This document shows positions 1-7,125 of a stretch of DNA of 17,658 nt, in pieces. The position numbers were made by a program, and so were the translations under genes. Origin of the DNA: an uncultured Faecalibacterium sp. (GTDB lineage Bacteria; Bacillota; Clostridia; Oscillospirales; Ruminococcaceae); the NCBI GenBank assembly GCA_934512105.1, contig CAKSWQ010000044.1:1-17658 (forward strand), read 5' to 3'. The notes under the pieces are model-generated. The model saw only the letters and a program-made list of their open reading frames with translations, was not told the origin of the DNA and did not search any database. Positions within the stretch are counted from its first letter, which is position 1, and each line of letters begins with the position of its first letter.

Positions 1-74
1 CCCCACTGTTCCAGCGGCACCTGCTCCGAAGGCAGCAGGATGTGTGCGGGTGCAAAACAGGTAGTCGGTTTCAT
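1..74 (-). CDS. Probable DUF1015 family protein, N-terminal fragment
   Basis: Only the first 24 codons are in the window; the gene continues beyond position 1. The ATG at 74-72 follows a good ribosome-binding site (GGGGAGGAAACCACT before the ATG). The visible start reads MKPTTCFAPAHILLP and then SEQVPLEQW. The ILLP...W pattern resembles, from memory, the start of clostridial DUF1015 proteins, which continue with a conserved VVACDQ segment. That continuation lies outside the window, so the assignment is tentative. The gene begins 34 bases after the stop of the DUF4015-like gene and is probably the next member of the rpe/Rnf-like operon. Confidence 0.5.
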   Translation of the reverse strand, partial: MKPTTCFAPAHILLPSEQVPLEQW

Positions 75-108
75 AGTGGTTTCCTCCCCTCTCTATCAAA
101 GCCGCTTC

Positions 109-1215
109 TCAGCGGAATGCTGCGGTGTCGTGCACCACAACGTGCTGCACACCGGCGTCGGCAGCAGCCTGCTCCAGCGCAGCGCGGCTGTCCGCATCCA
201 GTGCGGTGCTGCTGGTGACCAGCAGGTTCTCCATGCCAAGGGACACGCCGGTGGTGCCAAGGGCATCGGTGGCGGCAGTGCACAGTGCTTCGGGGTAGCT
301 GATCCACAGGGTCACGCTGCCCGCAAAGCGGGTCTGCCATGTTGCGATATCTGCCGTCAGCTGGGCAGCGCGTCCCTCCCGGCTCTTGCCGCCGGAATCG
401 CCGAAGTCCTGCTTGCGGGTGATGATATTGGGGAACTGCACCCCGGTAAGCACCACCTGCTCATAGCCCATGCCCCGCACCTCTTCGATCAGGTCGCCGA
501 TATACTGCACCGCATTTGCGGCAAAGGGGTTCATCCACGCCTTGCCGCCCTTGGCTGCGCTAGCACTATCCAGCCAGAGCCGGTCGTTGTCGTAGTGCAC
601 GCCCATGCTGCGGTCGGTGTACACCGACACCGGGTCGGTAAAGGCGGCAAGCTGTGCCGCCGGGATGATGCCCTCCTCCCGCAGGATGGCGGCGATGCTT
701 GCCGCATCCACCGGGTTTTCGGTGATGCTCTGGGCGGCAGCTGCCACCCCGGAAGCGTAGTACACCGTGCCAGCGGCGTCCTTCAGGGTGACAAGGGCGT
801 AGTCTGCGCCCTGCTGCTTCAGCTGCCGGGCGGCGGCACGGATGGCGGCTTCATCGGTCAGGGTGGTCACGTCCAGCTCTGCCCAGCTGCCGCCGGTGAT
901 GGCCTTGCCATCCAGCGGCTTTTCCTTTTCCTGCTCCGGTGCAGCCGCTGCCTGCGAGGCCGCGGCGCTGTCTGCCGCCGCAGAAGAGGCTGCTGCCTCG
1001 GCGCGGGAGGCACTTTCGGCATCCAAGTCCCGATCCTTGACCACGGTATACCATGTGTGGGTGGCCCAATCCAGCACATGGGGTGCGGCGAACCATGCGG
1101 CTGCCAGCACTGCTGCTGCCAGCACCGCAATGCCGATGCCGCGCTTGATGCGCGTTTCCCGGCTGTAAAAGCTGCGGTTATAATGCTTGACCTTCTGACG
1201 TTTATTCTTAGCCAT
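109..1215 (-). CDS. Membrane-anchored DUF4015-like (glycosidase-fold) protein
   Basis: This 368-residue protein has a basic N-terminus (residues 1-26), one membrane segment (about 27-47, GIAVLAAAVLAAAWFAAPHV) and an Ala/Ser/Glu-rich linker (about 68-100). It then has an extracytoplasmic domain from about 105 to the end. That domain resembles the TIM-barrel DUF4015 'putative glycosyl hydrolase' family: WMNPFAANAVQYIGDLIEEV followed by RGMGYEQVVLTGVQFPN matches the family's WLDPY...GFDEIQxDYxRFP block. The family aspartate in that strand appears replaced (LTGVQFP), so enzymatic activity is doubtful. The ATG follows GGGAGGAAAGGATACC and lies 24 bases after the RnfA-like gene. It is probably co-transcribed and could be an accessory partner on the outer face. 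The family match is from recognition, not from a search. Confidence 0.65.
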   Translation of the reverse strand: MAKNKRQKVKHYNRSFYSRETRIKRGIGIAVLAAAVLAAAWFAAPHVLDWATHTWYTVVKDRDLDAESASRAEAAASSAAADSAAASQAAAAPEQEKEKPLDGKAITGGSWAELDVTTLTDEAAIRAAARQLKQQGADYALVTLKDAAGTVYYASGVAAAAQSITENPVDAASIAAILREEGIIPAAQLAAFTDPVSVYTDRSMGVHYDNDRLWLDSASAAKGGKAWMNPFAANAVQYIGDLIEEVRGMGYEQVVLTGVQFPNIITRKQDFGDSGGKSREGRAAQLTADIATWQTRFAGSVTLWISYPEALCTAATDALGTTGVSLGMENLLVTSSTALDADSRAALEQAAADAGVQHVVVHDTAAFR

Positions 1216-1239
1216 GGTATCCTTTCCTCCCTGTCTGCG

Positions 1240-1851
1240 TTACAGGATGACGGAATGTCCGGTAATGCCATAGATCGCCAGCGCCAGCACGCCGATATAT
1301 ACCAGCGTGATGGGCAGGCCGCGGAATGCGCTAGGGATAGCCTTGCTGCGCAGGCGGTGGCGCGCCTCGGTGACCAGCAGCACCGCCAGCACATAGCCAA
1401 GGCCGCTGCCAAGGCCAAAGCCAAGGCTCTGGCCAAGGGTAAAGGTCTGGGTGCGCTCCACCAGCACCGTGCCCAGCACGCCGCTGTTCAGCGCGGCCAG
1501 CGGCACGATGCGCAGCAGCTGTGCGCGGCGGGGCAGACTGCGCAGCAGCCACAGCACCAGATGCTCAGTCAGACACACCACGGCGATGCTGGCAATATAC
1601 ACCAGCGGGCGCAGCTGGGCACGGTTATCCAGCGGAGCGATGAACCCGCCGGCAACATACGCCACGGGTGCCACCAGCACCTGCGTGATGCACAGCATCA
1701 TGCCGAACAACGCGCTGCTGGTGCGGTCGTCCCCCACCAGCTGCACCATGCGGGACACGCCCAGTGCACGGGTAAAGACAGCGTTCTGTGCAAAAATAGC
1801 CAGCAGTGCATAGCTGAAAAACACTGCCGAGCTGCTTACAACTTCCTTCAC
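1240..1851 (-). CDS. rnfA: RnfA-like (NqrE-like) membrane subunit without cluster cysteines
   Basis: This is a 203-residue integral membrane protein with about six hydrophobic segments, the size of RnfA/NqrE. The start is GTG at 1851, preceded by AAGGAGG. It overlaps the stop of the RnfE-like gene as GTGA, which indicates translational coupling. Family landmarks are visible: TEHLVL (RnfA usually TEMVV), LPLAALNSGVLGTVL (usually LPLITTNCAVLGVAL) and PSAFRGLPI (usually PxxFRG). The two cysteines that bind the membrane [2Fe-2S] cluster in characterised RnfA/NqrE are missing. The TNC cysteine is Ser123. The GLCPFMGVS segment is shortened to ALGVS (residues 29-33). Its other cysteines (54, 93) sit in different helices. 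Descent from RnfA is likely; ordinary electron transfer is not. Confidence 0.8.
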   Translation of the reverse strand: MKEVVSSSAVFFSYALLAIFAQNAVFTRALGVSRMVQLVGDDRTSSALFGMMLCITQVLVAPVAYVAGGFIAPLDNRAQLRPLVYIASIAVVCLTEHLVLWLLRSLPRRAQLLRIVPLAALNSGVLGTVLVERTQTFTLGQSLGFGLGSGLGYVLAVLLVTEARHRLRSKAIPSAFRGLPITLVYIGVLALAIYGITGHSVIL

Positions 1852-2573
1852 GGTTCGCGGTCCACCTCCTTCTGGTAGTGCACGGTCAGGGTATCCCGCG
1901 CTTCCTTTTGCAGATATTCCCTGCGCTTTGCGGCAATGGCGCGCCAGATGGCGCACAGGATGCCCAGCACGATAAAGCCGCCCGCCGGCATCTTGGCCAG
2001 CGGCAGCAGCGCCCAGCGCCCCACCGGGGTGCCGAACACGGTGCCAAGGCTGAGCCATTCGCGCACGATGCCGATCACCAGCAGCAGCAGCGCGTAGCCC
2101 ACGGTGATGCGCACGCCCTTAGAAACAGCCTTGTGCACCGTCTCCTGCACGCGGCCGAAGCGGTAGGTCAAAAGCGGCTCCACCACCAGCATGGGCAGGT
2201 AGATGCCAAGGTTCAAAAGCCCCGTGCCGAACACGAAGTTCAAAATGGGATATGCTGCCAAGTACACCACAGCGGCGCTGGCTGCGTACAAAAGCGCGCG
2301 GGGCAGCAGCTTTTTTTGCAGCTGCTCCGGCGATGGCTCCTCGTCCCGCAGGGGCACAAGGCGGCTGAGCAGGCAGGCCAGCACACGGGAGGGCACCAGC
2401 AGCAGCGCCACCGCCGCCGCCAGCATCAGGCTGTTCTGGCCGGTGGTTGCCACGACCACCAGCGGTGCCAGACCCATGCCCTGCATGACCACCGGGTTAT
2501 TCAGGAACACGCGGTCATGATGGGCAAACTTTTCGGGGTCCTTTAAAATCAGTTCCGCAGTACGCTTTTTCAT
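1848..2573 (-). CDS. rnfE: RnfE-like (NqrD-like) membrane subunit without cluster cysteines
   Basis: This 241-residue, multi-helix membrane protein aligns with RnfE over its whole length. The N-terminal helix motif reads NNPVVMQGMGLAPLVVV, where RnfE has GLCPLLAVT; the cysteine is Ala36. The second half-helix reads LGIYLPMLVVEPLLT, where RnfE has IPLIVTNCIVVGRAE; Asn-Cys is Glu132-Pro133. The later blocks REWLSLGTVF and MPAGGFIVLGI match RnfE REIIGNGTLF and LPPGAFIGLG. In characterised Rnf/Nqr complexes these cysteines, together with those of RnfA/NqrE, hold a [2Fe-2S] cluster in the membrane; here both are lost. The gene overlaps the RnfD-like gene by 4 bp (ATGA) and the RnfA-like gene by 4 bp, so the three are tightly coupled. 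Confidence 0.83.
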   Translation of the reverse strand: MKKRTAELILKDPEKFAHHDRVFLNNPVVMQGMGLAPLVVVATTGQNSLMLAAAVALLLVPSRVLACLLSRLVPLRDEEPSPEQLQKKLLPRALLYAASAAVVYLAAYPILNFVFGTGLLNLGIYLPMLVVEPLLTYRFGRVQETVHKAVSKGVRITVGYALLLLVIGIVREWLSLGTVFGTPVGRWALLPLAKMPAGGFIVLGILCAIWRAIAAKRREYLQKEARDTLTVHYQKEVDREP

Positions 2574-3589
2574 TCCGCAGCCTCCTTTCGTTCGGACGGC
2601 AGACGGTGCAGCAGACGGTACAGCCGCTCCTCCGTGCGGTCAAGGAGTGCGGACACGCTGTTGACTGCCAGCAGCGCAAAGCAGACGCCGGTCTCGTACA
2701 CGCCGAAATAGCGGAAGCCCACGGTGGCAGCACCCACCAGTGCGCCGTACAGGATGCGCCCAAGCCGATGATGGGCGCAGGTGTAGGGCTCGTTGAGCAG
2801 GAACACCGCGCAGAACAGCACCGCACCGGTGTGCAGCTCGTCCCGGACGCCCTGCAGGCGGGGCATCAAACTGCTGAAAAGGGTGCTGTCCGCCAGACCC
2901 ACCTGACGCGGGAAGAAGAAGGCGATGAGCCCGCAGGTGATGAGAAAACTTGCCGATGCGCCGATGTGCACGTCCTTCTGGGTCCACAGCACAAGGCCGC
3001 AGGCCAGAATGACCAGCGCCGCGCCGGTGCCCATGGGGGCGGCAAACTCGCCCAGCGCGATGGCGAGGGCGTTCAAGTTCAGGATGCCGCCGCTGCGCAG
3101 GGTATCCTCGATGGTGCTGCTCACCGGCACAGCGGAGGCGTTCCACAGCGGCAGCGGGGTGTAGGGCTGCGGGTAGCGCACCACCTGCTCCGGCCACGAG
3201 ACCGCCGCCACGGCGTAGCCCACGGCAGCGGGGTTGAAGGGATAGCTGCCGTAACCGCCAAAGACTTCCTTGCCGATCAACACGCCCGCCAGCACCGCCA
3301 CCACCAGCACATAGATGTCCACGGTGGCAGGCATGAGCAGGGCGATGATCAGGCTGAAGCTCTCGTTGGAGAAATCGCCGTTTTTATATACCCGATGGCG
3401 CAGCAGCGCCACCAGACGGTCGCACAGGTTGCCGGTAAGCAGGGCGATGCCGCACAGCAGCAGCGGACGCGCCCCGTAGAAATAGCAGGCCATGCACAGC
3501 AGCGGCACACACAACCAGCAGACGTGCTTATAGTACCGGCCGGTCTTTTGCAGCTGCCGTTCCTGTTCCTGGATCAAAGCTTCATCCAT
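2570..3589 (-). CDS. rnfD: RnfD-like (NqrB-like) membrane subunit
   Basis: This 339-residue membrane protein of the RnfD/NqrB family has about ten hydrophobic segments. The family block KEVFGGYGSYPFNPAAVGYA (residues 107-126) matches RnfD KQLYGGLGQNPFNPAMIGY. A later block, HTGAVLFCAVFLLNEPYT (253-270), matches SGATMLGAFFILTDPVT. The expected covalent FMN site (RnfD DGxSxATPL) aligns with AVPVSSTIEDTL (153-164). A threonine (Thr159) is kept, but the Asp and Ser of the flavin-transferase consensus are not. The ATG follows AAGGAGGCCTGTAT. The ribosome-binding site overlaps the TAA of rpe, so the gene is in the rpe operon. Normal Rnf operons place rnfC before rnfD and rnfG after it; neither is here. 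Confidence 0.83.
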   Translation of the reverse strand: MDEALIQEQERQLQKTGRYYKHVCWLCVPLLCMACYFYGARPLLLCGIALLTGNLCDRLVALLRHRVYKNGDFSNESFSLIIALLMPATVDIYVLVVAVLAGVLIGKEVFGGYGSYPFNPAAVGYAVAAVSWPEQVVRYPQPYTPLPLWNASAVPVSSTIEDTLRSGGILNLNALAIALGEFAAPMGTGAALVILACGLVLWTQKDVHIGASASFLITCGLIAFFFPRQVGLADSTLFSSLMPRLQGVRDELHTGAVLFCAVFLLNEPYTCAHHRLGRILYGALVGAATVGFRYFGVYETGVCFALLAVNSVSALLDRTEERLYRLLHRLPSERKEAAE

Positions 3590-3601
3590 ATACAGGCCTC
3601 C

Positions 3602-4252
3602 TTACAGGCTGGCCAGTGCGCCCACAGCCGCAGCAGGGTCGGCAGCGCCGAACACGGCACTGCCCGCCACCAGCACGTCGGCACCGGCTTCCACGCACAG
3701 GGGTGCGGTGGCGGCATCCACGCCGCCGTCCACCTCCAGCAGGTAGGAAAGGCCGCGGGCTTCCCGCTCTGCCTTGAGCCAGCGCAGCTTATCCAGCGCC
3801 GAGGGCATGAACTTCTGCCCGCCGAAGCCGGGCTCCACGCTCATCACCAGCACCAGATCCAGCTGCTCCAGCCACGGGGCCAGCGCCTCGGCCGGGGTAC
3901 CGGGCTTGATGGTCAGACCCACCTTGCAGCCCAGCGCACGCACGGCATCAATGGTGGCCTGAATATCATCTTCGCACTCCAGATGGAAATTATACAGGGT
4001 AGCACCGGCCTTGATGAAAGGTTCGGCGTATTGCAGCGGGTGGCTGATCATCAGATGCACGTCGTAAAAGGCATCCGGCAGCGCCTTGTGCAGGCTTTTG
4101 AGCACCGGCACGCCAAAGCTGATGTTGGGCACAAAATGCCCGTCCATCACGTCGTAGTGCAGCATCTGTGCACCGGCGTCCAGCACCATGCGGCAGTCTG
4201 CACCCAGCTTGCCAAAATCAGCAGAAAGAATCGAAGGACTTACGATGGCCAT
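3602..4252 (-). CDS. rpe: Ribulose-phosphate 3-epimerase
   Basis: This 216-residue cytoplasmic TIM-barrel enzyme interconverts ribulose 5-phosphate and xylulose 5-phosphate in the pentose phosphate pathway. Visible signatures are SPSILSADFGKLG at the N-terminus, MLHYDVMDGHFVPNISFG (metal-binding His and catalytic Asp), DVHLMISHP (metal-binding His), VMSVEPGFGGQKFM and LEVDGGVDA (second catalytic Asp) and ADVLVAGSAVFG (phosphate loop). Length is normal. The ATG at 4252 has only a distant GGAG as ribosome-binding site. An out-of-frame ATG lies 10 bases upstream and was not chosen because only the 4252 frame gives Rpe. It is the first gene of the Rnf-like operon, an unusual partner for such genes. 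Confidence 0.97.
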   Translation of the reverse strand: MAIVSPSILSADFGKLGADCRMVLDAGAQMLHYDVMDGHFVPNISFGVPVLKSLHKALPDAFYDVHLMISHPLQYAEPFIKAGATLYNFHLECEDDIQATIDAVRALGCKVGLTIKPGTPAEALAPWLEQLDLVLVMSVEPGFGGQKFMPSALDKLRWLKAEREARGLSYLLEVDGGVDAATAPLCVEAGADVLVAGSAVFGAADPAAAVGALASL

Positions 4253-4355
4253 AATATTTCATTACGCTCCGTTATTTTTAGCAATTTTTATCCCATGCGT
4301 TGCACGTTTTGCGAACTTTTCCCGTCCGGAAAACACGCAGGCATGGTTATCTTTT

Positions 4356-4384
4356 AGTTTACATGAAAACGGCCAAAAAATCAA
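4356..4384 (-). promoter_or_regulatory. Promoter of the rpe/Rnf-like operon
   Basis: Read on the minus strand there is TTGATT (4384-4379), a 17-bp spacer and TAAACT (4361-4356). This gives a leader of roughly 95 bases before rpe. No other good promoter is seen between here and the repeat at 4448. Assigned by pattern only. Confidence 0.6.
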
Positions 4385-4447
4385 ACCCGCAGCAGTTTTT
4401 TTCACCGAAAAGTCGTAAATAGAGTAAAATATCCATAAAGCGGGCTT

Positions 4448-4602
4448 GCCCTCTCCGTCACGGCTTACGCCGTGCCACCTCTCCCAAAGGGAGAGGCAAG
4501 AGCACTGCCGGGAACTTTCTCATTACACCTAATACTTTAGCAACGGGCTTTACGGCTTGGCTCCCCCTTTGGGGGAGCTGGCGCGGGAGCGCCTGAGAGG
4601 GC
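4448..4602. repeat. Paired-hairpin intergenic repeat, copy 1
   Basis: This 155-bp element has 8-bp inverted ends, GCCCTCTC at 4448-4455 and GAGAGGGC at 4595-4602. Each half holds two small hairpins. The left half has ACGGCTTACGCCGT, then CCTCTCCCAAAGGGAGAGG. The right half has CTCCCCCTTTGGGGGAG, then GGCGCGGGAGCGCC. A central segment (about 4512-4545) recurs in reverse orientation in the copy at 13073-13231. It encodes no protein. The layout resembles a miniature inverted-repeat element or large REP-type element. Confidence 0.8.
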
Positions 4603-4614
4603 GACAACACCAAA

Positions 4615-4649
4615 GCAGCCAGACCGCCCCGGCGGGGCAGTCTGGCTGC
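4615..4649 (-). terminator. Terminator after the sensor kinase gene
   Basis: A long stem starts seven bases after the kinase stop codon. On the minus strand GCAGCCAGAC, one mismatch and GCCCC pair across a GCC loop with GGGGC and GTCTGGCTGC. A short TTT tract follows. It shares the CAGCCAGACCG stem sequence with the terminator at 10071-10105. Confidence 0.7.
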
Positions 4650-4655
4650 GGGGTC

Positions 4656-6185
4656 TTATTCTACCGGCTCCATGCTGGCGGGGTCCTCCACCGCGCCGGG
4701 CTGACCGGCGGCGTCCGGCAGGCGCTTCAGGCCGCCGGGGTTGGGGGAACAGGTGGGCAGGGTGAACACAAAGCGGCACCACTCGCCCTGCTGGCTCTCC
4801 ACGCGGATCTGCCCGCCGGACAGGTTGACCAGCACCTTGCAGATGTTCAGCCCAAGGCCGGAGCCGCGGGCGTGCAGACCGCGGGAACGATCCTCCTTGT
4901 AGAACCGCTCGAACACATAGGGCAGCGCCTCCGGGCTGATGCCCTGCCCGGAGTTCCAGATGGAGATCTCGGCCTCGGGGCCAAGCTTTTCCACGCTGAA
5001 GCGGATGGTGCCGCCCGCCGGGGTGAACTTGATGGCGTTGTCCAGCAGGTTATACGCCACCTGATGGATCAGGTCGGGGTCGGCGTAGACCAGCACCTTT
5101 TCGTCCATGGTCAGGCCTTCCAGCTCGATCATGCCGTCGTTGATGCGCTGCTCTGCCGCCAGCGCCACGCCGGTCAGAGTCTCCCAGATATTGAACATCC
5201 GGGCGTTCACCTGATATTCCCCGCTTTCCAGCTTGGAGAGATCCAGCATATTCTGGATGAGCCGCGCAAGGCGGCCGGTCTCCTCGCTGACCAGCTGCAG
5301 ATAGTGGTTCTGCATCTCGGGCGGGATGGTGCCGTCCAGAATGCCGTCCACAAAGCCCTTGATGGTGGTCATGGGGGTGCGCAGCTCGTGGGCGATGTTG
5401 CCCATGAACTGCCCCCGGGAGTTATCGTTGGACTGGATATTCTCCGCCATCTGGTTAAAGGTGCGGGCAAGGTCTGCCACCTCGCCATCGCCCTCCACGC
5501 CCTCCACGCGGACGGAGAGGTCGCCGCCGCCAAAGCGCTGGGCGGCATCGGTGACTTTTTGCAGCGGGTCGGTGAGCTGACGCATCAGCAGGCGGGTCAG
5601 CACGCTGGCGCACAGCAGCATCACGCAGGCAGACATAAGGAAGTTAGACCAGAACTGCTGTTTGAAGTCGGTAAGCTGCGCGCCGGAGGAGCACAAAAAC
5701 AGCCAGCCGCCGCCCGGGCTTTGGTCGTCGATGGTCTGCACCACCGAGATATAGCTTTTTTCAGTCAGTGCACCGCCCAAGTCGCTGAAAGCGTGGTAGT
5801 GCCGGGCATCCGGGTCTGCCACTGCGTTGGCGCGCTGGCAGATATCCAGCGGCACGGTGCCGGTGGTAAGCTTTGCCGGGTCGGAGGCGATGAGCACATT
5901 GCCCTGTCCGTCTGTGAAGAACAGATACGCCTCGGCGCTCTCGCCGATGATCTCAAGCTTGGTGTTCAGCGCGTCCAGCTCTGCACCCTGCGGCATAGTC
6001 CCGCTGTTTACCAGATACTCCGCAGTGCGCTTGGCGACATTCACCACCTGATCCAGCGTTTCGTAGCGATCCTTCGCAAAATAGCTTTTGAACAGCACCC
6101 ACTCCGAGCAGCCCATCAGCACGATGCCCAGCACCATCAGGGTGGACACCATGGAGAAAAAGGCCGTGGAGATACTTTTACGCAT
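4656..6185 (-). CDS. Membrane sensor histidine kinase
   Basis: This 509-residue kinase has TM1 (about 9-32), an extracytoplasmic sensor region (about 33-180), TM2 (about 182-201), HAMP (about 202-254), and a DHp domain with FMGNIAHELRTP (phospho-acceptor His266). The ATPase domain has NLLDNAIKFTP (N-box, 379-389), WNSGQGIS (G1), FERFYKED (F-box) and GSGLGLNICK (G2, 441-450). A 30-residue Pro/Gly-rich tail follows the catalytic domain. The outer region contains AYLFFTDGQGNVLIAS, like a PAS/Cache-type sensor strand; the ligand is unknown. The start overlaps the regulator's stop as TAATG, so the two are coupled. It should phosphorylate the adjacent response regulator. Confidence 0.95.
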   Translation of the reverse strand: MRKSISTAFFSMVSTLMVLGIVLMGCSEWVLFKSYFAKDRYETLDQVVNVAKRTAEYLVNSGTMPQGAELDALNTKLEIIGESAEAYLFFTDGQGNVLIASDPAKLTTGTVPLDICQRANAVADPDARHYHAFSDLGGALTEKSYISVVQTIDDQSPGGGWLFLCSSGAQLTDFKQQFWSNFLMSACVMLLCASVLTRLLMRQLTDPLQKVTDAAQRFGGGDLSVRVEGVEGDGEVADLARTFNQMAENIQSNDNSRGQFMGNIAHELRTPMTTIKGFVDGILDGTIPPEMQNHYLQLVSEETGRLARLIQNMLDLSKLESGEYQVNARMFNIWETLTGVALAAEQRINDGMIELEGLTMDEKVLVYADPDLIHQVAYNLLDNAIKFTPAGGTIRFSVEKLGPEAEISIWNSGQGISPEALPYVFERFYKEDRSRGLHARGSGLGLNICKVLVNLSGGQIRVESQQGEWCRFVFTLPTCSPNPGGLKRLPDAAGQPGAVEDPASMEPVE

Positions 6186-6883
6186 TACTGACGCACCTCG
6201 AACTTATAGCCCACGCCCCAGACGGTTTTCAGCTCCCACTTATCGGAAGCACCGGCCAGCTTTTCGCGCAGGCGCTTGACATGGACATCAATGGTGCGGC
6301 TGTCGCCGTAGTACTCAAAGCCCCACACCTCGTCCAGCAGCTGGTCGCGGGTGTACACGCGGTTGGGGTGGGAGGCCAGACAGTTGAGCAGTTCCAGTTC
6401 CTTGGGGGGAGCCTCCACCACCTTGCCCTTGACCCGCAGTTCGTAGCTGTTCATATCCAGCCGCAGGTTATCGAACTCAATGACGCCCTCGGTGCTCTCG
6501 GCGGCAGCGGAGGTCGTCTGGCAGCGGCGCAGCACCGCCTTGATGCGTGCCACCACCTCTTTTGCGTCAAAAGGCTTTACCATGTAATCGTCTGCGCCCA
6601 GCTCCAGGCCCAGCACCTTGTCAAAGGTCTCGCCCTTGGCGGTAAGCATCATCACCGGGGTATTGCCCGCCTTGCGGATGCGGCGGCAGACCTCAAGGCC
6701 ATCCATGCGGGGCATCATCACGTCCAGCAGCACCATGTCCGGCTTGACGGCGTTGAACTTTTCCAGTCCCTCTTCGCCATCGTTCGCCACCGTGACCTGA
6801 TAGCCCTCCTTGGTCAGGTACAGCCGCAGCAGCTCACAGATGTTGGCATCATCGTCCACCACAAGGATCTTTTCGTTTGCCAT
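6185..6883 (-). CDS. OmpR/PhoB-family response regulator
   Basis: This 232-residue protein has a receiver domain with acidic pocket Asp10-Asp12, phospho-acceptor Asp54 (LLDVMMPRMDG), Thr81 and Lys103 (VKPF). A C-terminal winged-helix DNA-binding domain (about 130-232) includes PPKELELLNCLASHPNRVYT, RTIDVHVKRLREKL and VWGVGYKFE. The ATG follows GGGGAGGAAAACACTT. It is first in a two-gene operon with the kinase at 4656-6185, and it is transcribed divergently from the fic gene. The target genes cannot be read from the sequence. Confidence 0.95.
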   Translation of the reverse strand: MANEKILVVDDDANICELLRLYLTKEGYQVTVANDGEEGLEKFNAVKPDMVLLDVMMPRMDGLEVCRRIRKAGNTPVMMLTAKGETFDKVLGLELGADDYMVKPFDAKEVVARIKAVLRRCQTTSAAAESTEGVIEFDNLRLDMNSYELRVKGKVVEAPPKELELLNCLASHPNRVYTRDQLLDEVWGFEYYGDSRTIDVHVKRLREKLAGASDKWELKTVWGVGYKFEVRQ

Positions 6884-6963
6884 AAGTGTTTTCCTCCCCT
6901 TTTATGCAGGTTTTTGCTGTATCTTCAGCCCTTCCGGGCGTTTTGACAGGCTCTTTCCTTTCT

Positions 6964-6992
6964 ATTATACGGGACAGTTATGACAAAATAAA
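6964..6992 (-). promoter_or_regulatory. Likely promoter of the two-component operon
   Basis: On the minus strand a perfect TATAAT (6969-6964) lies about 80 bases before the regulator ATG. A weak -35 candidate, TTTATT (6992-6987), is at 17-bp spacing. TTGTCA (6986-6981) is closer to consensus but too near the -10. Confidence 0.45.
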
Positions 6993-7036
6993 GAAGGAAG
7001 TGTAGTTTTTTTCACATTTCTGCCCGCACGGCAGCG

Positions 7037-7050
7037 TTATCGGCAAGAAA
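7037..7050 (+). promoter_or_regulatory. Upstream arm of inverted 14-bp site pair before fic
   Basis: TTATCGGCAAGAAA is the exact reverse complement of 7079-7092. The arm centres are 42 bp apart, about four helical turns. This suits two regulator dimers on one DNA face, or looping. A hairpin in DNA or RNA is the alternative. Confidence 0.65.
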
Positions 7051-7074
7051 CGTTCGTGCCGAAGCGTTGAAAAT

Positions 7075-7103
7075 TTGATTTCTTGCCGATAAAATGGTAT
7101 AAT
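7075..7103 (+). promoter_or_regulatory. fic promoter with embedded operator arm
   Basis: TTGATT (7075-7080), a 17-bp spacer and TATAAT (7098-7103) form a strong promoter. The second inverted arm, TTTCTTGCCGATAA (7079-7092), fills most of the spacer. A protein bound there would block RNA polymerase. The ribosome-binding site GGGAGGTG follows, about seven bases before the ATG. Confidence 0.75.
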
Positions 7104-7125
7104 CGTTTTACTGGGAGGTGTTATC

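Noticed and set aside
40..1878. Long plus-strand reading frame (612 codons)
   Set aside because: It is antisense to the Rnf-like and DUF4015-like genes. Its His/Gln/Ala/Gly-rich translation has no recognisable domain, as expected of the reverse of GC-rich genes.
2606..4357. Long plus-strand reading frame (583 codons)
   Set aside because: Antisense to rnfD-like and rpe, with low-complexity His/Gln-rich translation.
4557..6191. Long plus-strand reading frame (544 codons)
   Set aside because: Antisense shadow of the histidine kinase, which has all its motifs on the minus strand.
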